This document shows, piece after piece, positions 28,471 through 36,843 of a stretch of DNA of 44,137 nucleotides. A program made the position numbers and the translations under genes. How positions within the stretch are numbered: the stretch's first letter is position 1; the number at the start of each line of letters is the position of its first letter. The notes beneath the pieces are model-generated. The model had not been told where the DNA came from, did not search any database, and saw only the letters and a list, made by a program, of their open reading frames with translations. The stretch is from positions 1 through 44,137 of the forward strand of contig DASQFD010000085.1 in the NCBI GenBank assembly GCA_035633255.1. The letters run 5' to 3'. This DNA comes from DASQFD01 sp035633255. GTDB taxonomy: Bacteria; Actinomycetota; Actinomycetes; Actinomycetales; Dermatophilaceae.

Positions 28471-30249
28471 GTGGCCATGCGCATGTCGTCGCTGTTCCTG
28501 CGCACGCTTCGCGAGAACCCCGCCGACGCCGAGGTCCCGAGCCACCAGCTCCTCGTCCGGGCCGGCTACATCCGGCGCGTCTCGCCCGGCATCTACACCT
28601 GGCTGCCGCTCGGGCTGAGGGTGCTGCGCAAGGTCGAGCAGGTCGTCCGCGAGGAGATGGACGCGATCGGCGCCCAGGAGCTGCTCTTCCCCGCCCTGCT
28701 GCCGCGCGAGCCCTACGAGGCGACCGGCCGCTGGGCGGAGTACGGCGAGCTCGTCTTCCGCCTCCAGGACCGCAAGGGCGGTGACTACCTGCTCGGGCCC
28801 ACCCACGAGGAGATGTTCACCCTCGCCGTCAAGGACCTGTTCTCCTCCTACAAGGACCTGCCGGTCACGCTCTACCAGATCCAGACCAAGTACCGCGACG
28901 AGGCCCGCCCGCGCGCCGGGCTGCTGCGCGGGCGCGAGTTCGTCATGAAGGACTCCTACTCCTTCGACCTCGACGACGCCGGGCTGGACAAGAGCTACAC
29001 GCTGCACCGGGATGCCTACATCCGCATCTTCGACCGGCTGGGCTTCCACTACGTCATCGTCGAGGCCATGGCGGGCGCCATGGGGGGCAGCAGGAGCGAG
29101 GAGTTCCTGGCCACCGCGGAGAACGGCGAGGACACCTACGTCCGTTGCACCGGCTGCGGGTATGCCGCGAACGTCGAGGCCGTGCGCGTGCCGGCACCCG
29201 AGCCGGTGCCGGTCGAGGGGCAGCCGGCCGCGCACGTCGAGGACACCCCGGACACCCCGACCATCGACACCCTCGTCGACGTGCTCAACCGCGAGCACGC
29301 GCGCCCGGACCGGCCCTGGACGACCGCGGACACCCTGAAGAACGTCGTCGTGGTCCTCGCCCATCCCGACGGCCGCCGGCAGCCGCTGGTGGTCGGGCTG
29401 CCCGGCGACCGCGAGGTGGACGAGAAGCGGCTCGGCGCCCAGGTGGAGCCGGCCGTCGTGGAGGCGTTCACCGAGGACGACTTCGCCTCCCACCCCGCTC
29501 TGGTCCGCGGCTACATCGGCCCGCAGGCGCTGGGCGTCGACAACTCCTCGGGGGTCCGCTACCTGCTCGACCCGCGCGTCGCCGCGGGCACCCGGTGGGT
29601 GACGGGCGCCAACCAGCCGGGCCGCCACGTCCTCGACCTGGTCGCCGGCCGGGACTTCACCGCCGACGGCACGATCGAGGCCGCCGAGGTGCGCCCGGGG
29701 GACGCCTGCCCGTCGTGCGGGCAGGGCCTCGAGGCCGCCCGCGGCATCGAGATGGGCCACATCTTCGCGCTCGGCACGAAGTACGCCGAGTCCCTCGGTC
29801 TGCAGGTCCTCGACGAGCACGGGCGCCTGCGCACCGTCACGATGGGGTCCTACGGCGTCGGCATCTCCCGGGCGGTCGCCTGCGTCGCCGAGGGCAACCA
29901 CGACGACCTCGGGCTGGTCTGGCCGCGGGCGCTCTCACCCGCCGACGTCCACGTCGTCGCCACCGGCAAGGACGAGGCGGTCTTCGACGCGGCCGAGGAG
30001 CTGACCCGGGGCTTGGAGCAGCGGGGCGTGGAGGTTCTCCACGACGACCGGCGGGGGGTCAGCCCGGGCGTGAAGTTCAAGGACTCCGAGCTCATCGGCG
30101 TGCCGACGATCGTCGTCGTCGGCCGGGGCCTGGCCGACGGGGTGGTCGAGGTGAAGGACCGCCGCTCGGGCGAGCGGCGCACCGTGCCGGTGGCCGAGGC
30201 GGTGGACGCCGTCGTCGCCGAGGTCACCTCGACGGTGGCGCCCGCGTGA
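28471..30249 (+). CDS. proS: prolyl-tRNA synthetase (bacterial type with insertion domain)
   Basis: A 592-residue class II aminoacyl-tRNA synthetase charging tRNA-Pro. The N-terminus MSSLFLRTLRENPADAEVPS is typical of ProS. Then come GPTHEE, motif 2 RGREFVMKDSYSF, an insertion domain (about 225-410, the editing domain of bacterial ProS), motif 3 MGSYGVGISRAVA and the anticodon-binding domain. The GTG at 28471 has GAGGAG 7 nt upstream; ATG codons at 28477 and 28483 are alternatives. The stop overlaps the GTG of the HAD gene (GTGA), starting a three-gene unit. Confidence 0.96.
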   Translation: MAMRMSSLFLRTLRENPADAEVPSHQLLVRAGYIRRVSPGIYTWLPLGLRVLRKVEQVVREEMDAIGAQELLFPALLPREPYEATGRWAEYGELVFRLQDRKGGDYLLGPTHEEMFTLAVKDLFSSYKDLPVTLYQIQTKYRDEARPRAGLLRGREFVMKDSYSFDLDDAGLDKSYTLHRDAYIRIFDRLGFHYVIVEAMAGAMGGSRSEEFLATAENGEDTYVRCTGCGYAANVEAVRVPAPEPVPVEGQPAAHVEDTPDTPTIDTLVDVLNREHARPDRPWTTADTLKNVVVVLAHPDGRRQPLVVGLPGDREVDEKRLGAQVEPAVVEAFTEDDFASHPALVRGYIGPQALGVDNSSGVRYLLDPRVAAGTRWVTGANQPGRHVLDLVAGRDFTADGTIEAAEVRPGDACPSCGQGLEAARGIEMGHIFALGTKYAESLGLQVLDEHGRLRTVTMGSYGVGISRAVACVAEGNHDDLGLVWPRALSPADVHVVATGKDEAVFDAAEELTRGLEQRGVEVLHDDRRGVSPGVKFKDSELIGVPTIVVVGRGLADGVVEVKDRRSGERRTVPVAEAVDAVVAEVTSTVAPA

Positions 30250-31010
30250 CCCCACGGCCCGCGCTGCGCGCCGTCGTCTTCGACTGGGGCGGCACGCTGA
30301 CCCCCTGGCACGAGGTGGACCTCCCCGAGCAGTGGCGGGTCTTCGCCCGCGAGGTGCACGGGTTGCCCGTCGGCAGTCCGGACATGCCGGTCGCCGACCT
30401 CGCCGAGGCGCACGCGCTCGCGGACCGGATCCTCGCCGCGGAGGAGGCGGCGTGGCGGCGCGGGCGGGAGGAGCACTCCAGCGCCTCGCTCGCCGAGGTC
30501 CTCGACGACGCGGGCGTCGACGCGGCGCACGACCGGCACCAGCTGGCGCTCGCGGCATACTCGCGCTTCTGGGAGCCGCACACGGTGACCGACCCGCAGG
30601 TCCGGCCGCTCTGGGAGGGGCTGCGCGCCCGGGGGCTCCGGGTGGGGGTGCTCTCCAACACCATCTGGACGCGGGACTTCCACCGGGAGGTGTTCGCCCG
30701 GGACGGTGTGCTCGACCTGATCGACGCCGACGTCTACTCCTCCGAGCTGGACCACGTCAAGCCGCACCCGGAGGCGTTCCGGGCGGCGTGCCGGGCCGTG
30801 GGGGTGGAGCCGGCGGAGGCGGCCTACGTCGGCGACCGGATCTTCGAGGACGTCCACGGGCCGCACCAGGTCGGCATGCGGACCATCTGGGTGCCGCACT
30901 CCGACATCCCGGCCGGTCAGCGGGTCGACGTCACGGCCATCCCCGACGCGACGGCCCACCAGCTGCTCGACGTCCTGGACATCGTCGACGGCTGGCTCGC
31001 CGGCGGGTGA
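30246..31010 (+). CDS. HAD-superfamily hydrolase with altered motif I
   Basis: A 254-residue HAD-fold protein. Motif I is FDWGGTL (nucleophile Asp13), motif II is LSNT, motif III Lys is in HVKPHPEAF and motif IV is GDRIFEDVHG. The usual second Asp of DxDGT, the general acid, is Gly here. This is seen in some HAD subfamilies and may mean a non-phosphatase chemistry or weak activity. A four-helix cap lies between motifs I and II. It overlaps proS and the next gene by GTGA, so it is co-expressed with both; the substrate is unknown. Confidence 0.85.
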   Translation: MTPRPALRAVVFDWGGTLTPWHEVDLPEQWRVFAREVHGLPVGSPDMPVADLAEAHALADRILAAEEAAWRRGREEHSSASLAEVLDDAGVDAAHDRHQLALAAYSRFWEPHTVTDPQVRPLWEGLRARGLRVGVLSNTIWTRDFHREVFARDGVLDLIDADVYSSELDHVKPHPEAFRAACRAVGVEPAEAAYVGDRIFEDVHGPHQVGMRTIWVPHSDIPAGQRVDVTAIPDATAHQLLDVLDIVDGWLAGG

Positions 31011-31786
31011 GCGACCCCACGGCGACCACGCTGGCCCTGCTGGGGCTGGCGGCCTTCCTGGCCGGCTGGGTGGACGCGGTCGTCGGCGGGGGCGGACTGG
31101 TCCAGCTGCCGGCGCTGCTGATCGGCCTGCCCGGCGCCAGCCCGGCACAGGTGCTGGCCACGAACAAGCTCAGCTCGGTGGGGGGCACCTCGGTCAGCGC
31201 CGTCACCTACGTGCGCCGGGTCGGCGTCGACTGGCGCACCGCGCTGCCGATGGCCGCGCTGGCCTACCTCGGCGCGGTCGGTGGGGCGCTGATCGGCCTG
31301 CACATCCCCAAGGCGGCCTTCCAGCCCGTCGTGCTGGTGCTGCTGGTGGCCGTCGGGGCCTACACCCTGCTGCGGCCGGACCTGGGGTCGGTGACCGAGC
31401 GGCGGTGGTCGGGGGGGCGGCACACCCTGGCGGCGGCGCTGGTCGGGCTGGTCGTCGGCGTGTACGACGGCGCGCTCGGCCCGGGCACCGGGTCGTTCCT
31501 GGTCTTCGCGCTCGTCGGGCTGATCGGCTTCGCGTTCCTCGAGGCGAGCGCGACGGCGAAGGTGGCCAACGTCGCCACCAACCTCGGTGCCCTCACGGTC
31601 TTCGCGCCCGGCGGGCACGTGCTGTGGGCCGTGGGCGCGGTCATGGCGGCGTGCAACGTGCTGGGAGGGTATGCCGGTGCCCGCACCGCCGTGGCGCGGG
31701 GCAGCCGGTTCGTGCGGGCCGTCTTCGTCGTGGTCGTCGGCGGCTTCATCGTCCGGATCGGCGGCGACCTCCTCGGCGCCTGGTAG
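31007..31786 (+). CDS. TSUP/TauE-SafE family membrane transporter
   Basis: A 259-residue protein with about eight membrane segments in two homologous halves. The N-terminal WVDAVVGGGGLVQLPALLIGLP and NKLSSVGGTSVSAVTYVRR, and the second-half YDGALGPGTGSFLVFALVGL and ASATAKVANVATNLGAL, are the paired TSUP repeats. Family members export or import sulfite, sulfoacetate or other organosulfur anions; the substrate here is unknown. The GTG start overlaps the HAD stop by 4 bp. The gene ends at a repeat-rich gap facing the convergent amylosucrase-like gene. Confidence 0.87.
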   Translation: MSDPTATTLALLGLAAFLAGWVDAVVGGGGLVQLPALLIGLPGASPAQVLATNKLSSVGGTSVSAVTYVRRVGVDWRTALPMAALAYLGAVGGALIGLHIPKAAFQPVVLVLLVAVGAYTLLRPDLGSVTERRWSGGRHTLAAALVGLVVGVYDGALGPGTGSFLVFALVGLIGFAFLEASATAKVANVATNLGALTVFAPGGHVLWAVGAVMAACNVLGGYAGARTAVARGSRFVRAVFVVVVGGFIVRIGGDLLGAW

Positions 31787-31813
31787 CCCGCCCCGCCCGG
31801 CTGCCGACCGCCC

Positions 31814-31862
31814 CGCCGCACCCCATCCCGCCGCCGCCCGCCGCACCCCATCCCGCCGCCGC
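31814..31862. repeat. 25-bp period direct repeat in the convergent gap
   Basis: A 24-bp match CGCCGCACCCCATCCCG plus CCGCCGC at 31814-31837 is repeated at 31839-31862. It lies between the TSUP stop and the palindrome array and has no coding potential I can support. Confidence 0.75.
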
Positions 31863-31870
31863 ACGCTTCT

Positions 31871-31980
31871 TGCCAATAGGCAGCTTCGTCACCGCGGGTC
31901 GGGCGTCACGAACTTGCCTATTGGCAGCTTCGTCACCGGGGGCGGGCGTCACGAACTTGCCTATTGGCAGCAAAGTGACG
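31871..31980. repeat. three-unit palindrome array with TGCC-TATT-GGCA cores
   Basis: Three AT-containing 12-bp palindrome-like cores lie at 31871-31882 (TGCCAATAGGCA), 31915-31926 and 31958-31969 (both TGCCTATTGGCA, the reverse complement of the first). They are 44 and 43 bp apart. The spacers are near copies, containing GCTTCGTCACC and GGGCGTCACGAAC. The third unit is extended by a perfect CGTCAC (31947-31952) / GTGACG (31975-31980) pair, 5 nt on each side of the core. The array lies between convergent stops, which argues against a promoter operator and favours a terminator- or REP-like element. The core is strikingly AT-rich for this genome. Confidence 0.85.
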
Positions 31981-31988
31981 GTCCAGGG

Positions 31989-33917
31989 TCAGGGTGACGT
32001 CGTGAGCCAGAGGGCCGCGTAGGGCGGGAGCCAGACGTTGCCGTCGCCGCCCCACGGCAGCGGGTGCCCGCCCAGCTGGTCCGCCGCCTCGGCCATCCCC
32101 AGCTCGTGCACCCGCCACCCCGGCCAGCAGCGCCACTCCGGGGTGACGTTGTAGACCCCGGCGAACCGTCCCACCGGATGGTCCCGCAGCATGACCAGCA
32201 CGCCCGGGTCGTCGACCGGGCCGATCCGGGTCTCGACCGACGCGTGCAGGTGCGGCAACCGGGCCCGGGTGCGGCCCAGCGCGACGAGGTCGCCGAATAC
32301 CCGCCCCGCGACCGTCGACGCGGTGTGCCGTGCGGCCACCCGCGCCGGGTCCAGCCGGGGCCGGTGCGCCCACCGGTTGTCGCCCTCGTGCCGAGGCTCC
32401 TCCGCCCAGTGCGGGTCGTTCGGCTGGCCGAGCTCGTCGCCGCTCCACAGCACCGGGATGCCACCCCACCCGTAGACCACCGCGTGGGCGAGCCGCACCG
32501 CCCGCAGCGCCAGGTCCAGCGCCTCGCCGGACCCCGACTCCTCGGCCGCCTCCACCCCCAGCAGGCTCGCCGCCGTGCCGCTCGTCCGGCGGTCGTCGGT
32601 CGCCGGGTTGTACTGGAAGACCAGCCCGCGCGCCGGGGACCCCGGGAACTGACCGGCATACCACTCCGCCAGGAAGCGCCGGTGCCCGTGACCGGACAGG
32701 CCCACCGCGGCCGCGTCACCGTCCTCGACGGCCCAGCCGATGTCGTCGTGGCAGCGCACGTAGGTCAGCCACGTCGCGCTCGACGGCTTCGGCGGCAGCG
32801 ACCCCAGCGCCACGGCCGCCAGCCGGACGTCCTTGCTGGCGAGCATCGACCAGACCTGCACCATGAGGCTGTTGTGGTAGGCGAGGTCGCTGACCTTGCC
32901 GGCGTAGGGGCCGGCGCCGAGGTAGGGGAGCAGCTTGGTGGGCGCGACGATCGCCTCGGCCTTGAACGACACCGCCGGGCACGCGATCCGCGCCAGCGCC
33001 CGGAGCACCGCGGTGATCGCGTGCACCTCCGGCTGGCCCTGGCAGTCGGTGCCCATCCGCTTCCACATGAAGGCGATCGCGTCCAGCCGCAGCACGTCCA
33101 CGCCGCGGTTGGCGAGCTCCAGGACGATGGCGGCGTACTCGAGGAGCACTGCCGGGTTGGCCCAGTTGACGTCCCACTGCCAGGAGTTGAACGTCGTCCA
33201 CACCCAGCCGCCGAGCTCGTCCTCCCACGTGAAGTTGCCCGGCGCGAAGTCGGGGAACACCTCCGGCAGCGTGCGCTCGTAGGCGTCCGGCACGGTCCGG
33301 TCCGGGAAGACGTGGAAGTACTCCCGGTATGCCGTCTCGCCCGCCCGGGCCCGCGCCGCCCACTCGTGCTCCCGGGCGACGTGGTTGAGGACGAGGTCCA
33401 GGACCAGGCTCACCCCGGCTCGGTGCAGCTGCTCGGCGAGCGCCTCGAGGTCGGCCATGGTCCCGAGGTCGGGACGGACCGCGCGGTAGTCGGCAACGGC
33501 ATACCCACCGTCGTTGTCACCGTCGCGCGGGCGCAGCAGCGGCATGAGGTGCAGGTAGCGCACCCCCAGCTCGGTGAGGTACGGGATGCGGCCCGCGACC
33601 GCGCGCAGGTCGCCCGCGAACCGCTCGGGATACGCGGCGTACCCCACCACCGAGGGCTCCTGGTGCCAGTCCGGGCGCAGCATGCGTTCGAGGTCCCGTC
33701 GGTGCAGCCGGTCGGGTCGGGCCCGGTATGCCGTGGCCGCCAGCTCGACCAGCCGGGCGCCCACGGCGGGCGCCCGGTCCGCGCCGTAGAGCGGCCCGAG
33801 CCCCCCGACGAGGTCCTTCCACCAGCGCCCCAGGCGCGCCTCGAACATCGTGGCGTGGTCGGCCCCCAGGCCCTCGAGCAGCTGCGCGACGGGGGGAGGG
33901 GTGGGCACGTCGGTCAC
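31989..33917 (-). CDS. amylosucrase-like GH13 alpha-glucosyltransferase
   Basis: A 642-residue GH13 enzyme of amylosucrase size and layout. Conserved regions: LVLNHVA, the nucleophile Asp279 in LRLDAIAF, the acid/base Glu321 in KAEAIVAP and His390/Asp391 in RCHDDIGW. The 42-residue gap between nucleophile and acid/base equals that of Neisseria polysaccharea amylosucrase (Asp286, Glu328, Asp393). An N-terminal helical domain (1-90) and a C-terminal beta domain are present. Amylosucrase makes alpha-1,4-glucan from sucrose; a related sucrose hydrolase is the alternative. No signal peptide is seen. The GTG start is 6 nt after a -10-like CAGGAT, without a ribosome site. It stands alone, with no sugar-transport genes nearby. 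Confidence 0.87.
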   Translation of the reverse strand: MTDVPTPPPVAQLLEGLGADHATMFEARLGRWWKDLVGGLGPLYGADRAPAVGARLVELAATAYRARPDRLHRRDLERMLRPDWHQEPSVVGYAAYPERFAGDLRAVAGRIPYLTELGVRYLHLMPLLRPRDGDNDGGYAVADYRAVRPDLGTMADLEALAEQLHRAGVSLVLDLVLNHVAREHEWAARARAGETAYREYFHVFPDRTVPDAYERTLPEVFPDFAPGNFTWEDELGGWVWTTFNSWQWDVNWANPAVLLEYAAIVLELANRGVDVLRLDAIAFMWKRMGTDCQGQPEVHAITAVLRALARIACPAVSFKAEAIVAPTKLLPYLGAGPYAGKVSDLAYHNSLMVQVWSMLASKDVRLAAVALGSLPPKPSSATWLTYVRCHDDIGWAVEDGDAAAVGLSGHGHRRFLAEWYAGQFPGSPARGLVFQYNPATDDRRTSGTAASLLGVEAAEESGSGEALDLALRAVRLAHAVVYGWGGIPVLWSGDELGQPNDPHWAEEPRHEGDNRWAHRPRLDPARVAARHTASTVAGRVFGDLVALGRTRARLPHLHASVETRIGPVDDPGVLVMLRDHPVGRFAGVYNVTPEWRCWPGWRVHELGMAEAADQLGGHPLPWGGDGNVWLPPYAALWLTTSP

Positions 33918-34048
33918 GACGGCATCCTGCCCGATGCGCCGAGGGCGCGGGGCTGACCGGCCCCGTGCGGGCGGGGCAGCCGCGGCTCACGGACCACCCA
34001 TGCGCGCTGCACAGCACGCCCACAGGAACCCTCACGAGGCTGCCTGTC
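33918..34048. promoter_or_regulatory. divergent gap: amylosucrase-like and ferric-reductase-like genes
   Basis: A 131-bp gap. On the minus strand CAGGAT (33924-33929) lies 6 nt from the GTG of the GH13 gene. On the plus strand a GAGG (34035-34038) 10 nt before the reductase GTG is the only ribosome-like site. No other element was recognised. Confidence 0.4.
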
Positions 34049-35467
34049 GTGACCACCTCGCTGCCCTCGCTGCCTCCGTCGGCCACCCTGCCGCCGCGCC
34101 GCCACGCCGTGCCGCGCGAGGTGCCCACGTGGTGGCGGGACGCCTCGGGCGCGCTGGGGTGGGCGCTGCTGCTGTTCGTCACGGCGCTCTGGGCGGCCGG
34201 CGGCGGCGTTTCGGAGCTCACCTCCCCGACCGGCTTCCTCACCTCGGCCGGCCGGCTGAGCGGCCTGCTCGCCTCGGCGCTGCTGCTGGTGCAGGTCCTC
34301 CTCATGGCCCGGGTGCCGTGGTTCGAGCAGGCGTGGGGGCAGGACGAGCTGACCCGCACGCACCGCCTGGTCGGCTTCACGTCCTTCACCCTCATGCTTG
34401 GTCACGTCGTGCTCATCACGCTCGGCTACGCCGCCGCGAGCCCGCGCGGCCTCTGGGGGACGGTCGTCGACCTGGTCGCGAACTACCCGGGCATGCTGCT
34501 GGCGCTGGCCGGCACCGCGGCCTTGGTGCTGGTCGTCGTCACCTCCTACCGGCGGGCGCGGGCGCGGCTGCGCTACGAGTCCTGGCACCTGATCCACCTC
34601 TACGCCTACCTCGGCGCCGGTCTCGCCCTGCCCCACCAGCTGTGGACCGGCACCGACTTCCTCCGCTCGCCGGTCTCCACCGCGTTCTGGTGGGGCCTGT
34701 ATGCCGGGTGCGCCGGGGCGGTGCTCGCGTTCCGCGTCGCGCTACCGCTGTGGCGCTCGCTGCGCGCGCCGATCCGGGTGGTCGGCGTTCGACGTGACGC
34801 CCCCGACGTCATCACCGTGACCGTCGGTGGCCCCGGAGTCGCGCGGCTGGCGGTGCGGGCCGGGCAGTTCTTCACCTGGCGCTTCCTCGACGGGCCGGGG
34901 TGGGCCCGGGGGAACCCGTACTCGCTGTCGGCCGCACCGGACGGGCGCACCCTGCGCTTCACCGCGGCGGTCGTCGGTGACGGCAGCGCGCGCCTGGCCG
35001 ACCTCCGGCCCGGGACGCGAGTGCTGCTCGAGGGGCCCCACGGGCGGCTGCACGAGGGGGTCCGCACCCGCCGCAAGGTGCTGCTCCTCGCCTCGGGGAT
35101 CGGCATCACGCCGCTGCGGGCCCTGCTGGAGGAGATCGACGCCGCCCCCGGGGAGGTGACGGTGATCCACCGGGTGGGCTCGGCCTCCGACGCGGTGCTC
35201 GCCGAGGAGACGCGCGCCCTGGCCGTCGCCCGGGGGGCCCGGCTGGTGCTCGTCGAGGGGGCGCGGATCCGCGACCGCCACTCCTGGCTGCCGCGCCGGG
35301 CCGCCCACCTCTCCGACGCCGAGGCGCTGGGTGAGCTCGTGCCCGACCTCCCCGCGCACGACGTCTTCCTCTGCGGGTCGCCCGGCTGGCTCGACGCGGC
35401 GCGGGCGGCCGTCCGGGGCGCCGGCGTGCCGGACCGCCAGGTTCACGTCGAGCGGTTCGCCTACTGA
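34049..35467 (+). CDS. ferric-reductase-like membrane flavocytochrome
   Basis: A 472-residue protein. The N-terminal half (about 35-235) has six membrane helices of the ferric-reductase type, with candidate haem-ligand histidines in THRLVGF, LGHVVL, WHLIHLYAYL and LPHQLW. The C-terminal half is a ferredoxin-NADP-reductase-like FAD/NAD module: GQFFTWRFL and NPYSLSAAP bind FAD, and LLLASGIGITPLRALLEEI binds NAD(P). It would carry electrons from NAD(P)H across the membrane. It is followed by an FMN-binding exported protein and ApbE, so the acceptor is probably that flavoprotein (inference). Confidence 0.88.
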   Translation: MTTSLPSLPPSATLPPRRHAVPREVPTWWRDASGALGWALLLFVTALWAAGGGVSELTSPTGFLTSAGRLSGLLASALLLVQVLLMARVPWFEQAWGQDELTRTHRLVGFTSFTLMLGHVVLITLGYAAASPRGLWGTVVDLVANYPGMLLALAGTAALVLVVVTSYRRARARLRYESWHLIHLYAYLGAGLALPHQLWTGTDFLRSPVSTAFWWGLYAGCAGAVLAFRVALPLWRSLRAPIRVVGVRRDAPDVITVTVGGPGVARLAVRAGQFFTWRFLDGPGWARGNPYSLSAAPDGRTLRFTAAVVGDGSARLADLRPGTRVLLEGPHGRLHEGVRTRRKVLLLASGIGITPLRALLEEIDAAPGEVTVIHRVGSASDAVLAEETRALAVARGARLVLVEGARIRDRHSWLPRRAAHLSDAEALGELVPDLPAHDVFLCGSPGWLDAARAAVRGAGVPDRQVHVERFAY

Positions 35468-35514
35468 CCCACGACACACGACACCACGACGAACGGAACG
35501 GAACGAGAAGCTCC

Positions 35515-36060
35515 ATGCGACGCATCACGATGTGGCTGCTCAGCACGGTCTCCGCGCTGGTGCTGCTCTTCAGTTACCACACCTCGACGAGCTCGACCGC
35601 CCTCACCGTGCAGACCGACGCGGCCTCGGCCGCGAACGGCTCCGGCTCACCCAGCACCGGTTCCTCCGGCGACGGCGCCGCCCCGTCCGGCTCGGGCGCG
35701 ACGCCGAGTCCCTCCTCGTCGAGCGCCACGCCCACCCCTTCGACGTCCGGCTCGACGTCCGGCTCGACGTCCGGCTCGACGGCCAGCACGAAGGTCACGG
35801 GCGACGTCGTGTCGATGCGGTACGGCGACGTGCAGGTGCGGATCACGGTGCAGAACGGAGCGATCACGGCCGCCGACGTCACGCAGGTCCCCTGGAGCAA
35901 CGAAGAGGACCAAGCCATCAACTCCCAGGCCGTGCCGGTCCTCAACTCCGAGGTGGTGCAGGCCCAGAGCGCGAGCATCGACATGGTCTCCGGGGCGACC
36001 TTCACCTCGCAGGCCTACCTGCAGTCCCTCCAGTCCGCGATCGACAAGGCGAACCTGTGA
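35515..36060 (+). CDS. exported FMN-binding-domain protein with flavinylation motif
   Basis: A 181-residue protein. An N-terminal hydrophobic segment (5-22) anchors or exports it. A Ser/Thr/Gly/Pro linker (37-93) includes SGST repeats from a 12-bp DNA repeat. The C-terminal FMN-binding domain (about 95-181, as in RnfG/NqrC) holds the ApbE target DMVSGAT at 156-162, with Thr162 the predicted site of covalent FMN attachment. The ATG at 35515 follows GAGAAG by 4 nt. The stop overlaps the apbE GTG by 4 bp, so target and modifying enzyme are made together. Confidence 0.9.
   Translation: MRRITMWLLSTVSALVLLFSYHTSTSSTALTVQTDAASAANGSGSPSTGSSGDGAAPSGSGATPSPSSSSATPTPSTSGSTSGSTSGSTASTKVTGDVVSMRYGDVQVRITVQNGAITAADVTQVPWSNEEDQAINSQAVPVLNSEVVQAQSASIDMVSGATFTSQAYLQSLQSAIDKANL
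35740..35775. repeat. 12-bp tandem repeat in the linker of the FMN-binding protein
   Basis: Three perfect copies of TCGACGTCCGGC (35740-35751, 35752-35763, 35764-35775) and a partial fourth, in frame, encode the SGSTSGST linker. Copy number could set linker length. Confidence 0.9.
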
Positions 36061-36836
36061 CGACCACCGAGGTCCCTCTCCACCGCCCGGTCTCCGAGCC
36101 GGTCCTGGGGCGGCGGGCCTGGGTCGAGCACGTCATGGGGATGCCGGTCAGCGTCCACGTCCGCGCGGTGGACCCCGACCGCCCCGACATCCAGGCCGCG
36201 CTCGACGGGCTCCATGCCCACCTTCGCCGGGTCGACGAGGTCCTGAGCACCTGGCGGGCGGACAGCGATTTGCTCCGCCTGCAGTTCGGCGAGGTGGGGA
36301 CCGAGCAGGTGCACGCCTGGGTGGCCGACGTCACCGAGCTCTGCCTGGAGGCCGAGGACCTCACCGACGGCCTGTTCTGCGCGTGGCGCTCCCGTGACGG
36401 TGGCCGCCTCGCGTTCGACCCGACGGGGCTGGTCAAGGGCTGGGGTGTGGCCGGCGCCGCCGCCCACCTCGAGGTCGTCGACCAGGTCGCGTGGTGCGTG
36501 GGTGCCGGGGGCGACCTCCTCGCCGGCACCGGCCGTGGGGTCCGGACGCCGCCGGCGTGGCGCATCGGCATCCAGGACCCCCGGGACGCCACCCGGGTCG
36601 CGGACGTGCTGACCCTGACCCGCGGCGCCGTCGCCACCTCCGGTGCGGCCGTCCGCGGCGCCCACGTCCTCGACCCGCGCACCGGCCGCCCGGTGGTCCG
36701 CGCCGGGTCGACCACGGTGAGCGGGCCGGACCTGGTCCGCGCCGACGTGTGGGCCACCGCGGCCTGGGTGGACCCCGTGCAGGCGGCGCGCCTGATGCAG
36801 GCGCGCGACCCGGCCTACCGCCTGCTGGTCCTCTGA
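36057..36836 (+). CDS. apbE: FAD:protein FMN transferase (ApbE)
   Basis: A 259-residue ApbE-family enzyme that attaches FMN from FAD to Thr/Ser in D-x-x-S/T-GA-T/S motifs. Visible: the N-terminal MGMPVSVHVRA, LSTWRADSDLLRLQ, the DPTGLVKGWGVAGAA core, VGAGGDLLAGT and the metal-site ATSGAAVRGAHVLDPRTGRP. It is shorter than many ApbEs and shows no signal peptide, so modification may occur in the cytoplasm or the N-terminus is not lipid-anchored. Its substrate is almost certainly the preceding FMN-binding protein, with which it overlaps by GTGA. It converges on the DUF6325-like gene with 7 nt between stops. Confidence 0.9.
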   Translation: MTTTEVPLHRPVSEPVLGRRAWVEHVMGMPVSVHVRAVDPDRPDIQAALDGLHAHLRRVDEVLSTWRADSDLLRLQFGEVGTEQVHAWVADVTELCLEAEDLTDGLFCAWRSRDGGRLAFDPTGLVKGWGVAGAAAHLEVVDQVAWCVGAGGDLLAGTGRGVRTPPAWRIGIQDPRDATRVADVLTLTRGAVATSGAAVRGAHVLDPRTGRPVVRAGSTTVSGPDLVRADVWATAAWVDPVQAARLMQARDPAYRLLVL

Positions 36837-36843
36837 GCCGCGC

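Noticed and set aside
31871..31980. CRISPR array
   Set aside because: Only three units, with a palindromic core and conserved spacers, and no cas genes nearby. This is a repeat array, not CRISPR.
33918..34048. GGGGC/GCCCC hairpin as terminator in the divergent gap
   Set aside because: Both genes point away from this gap, so no transcript needs to end there.
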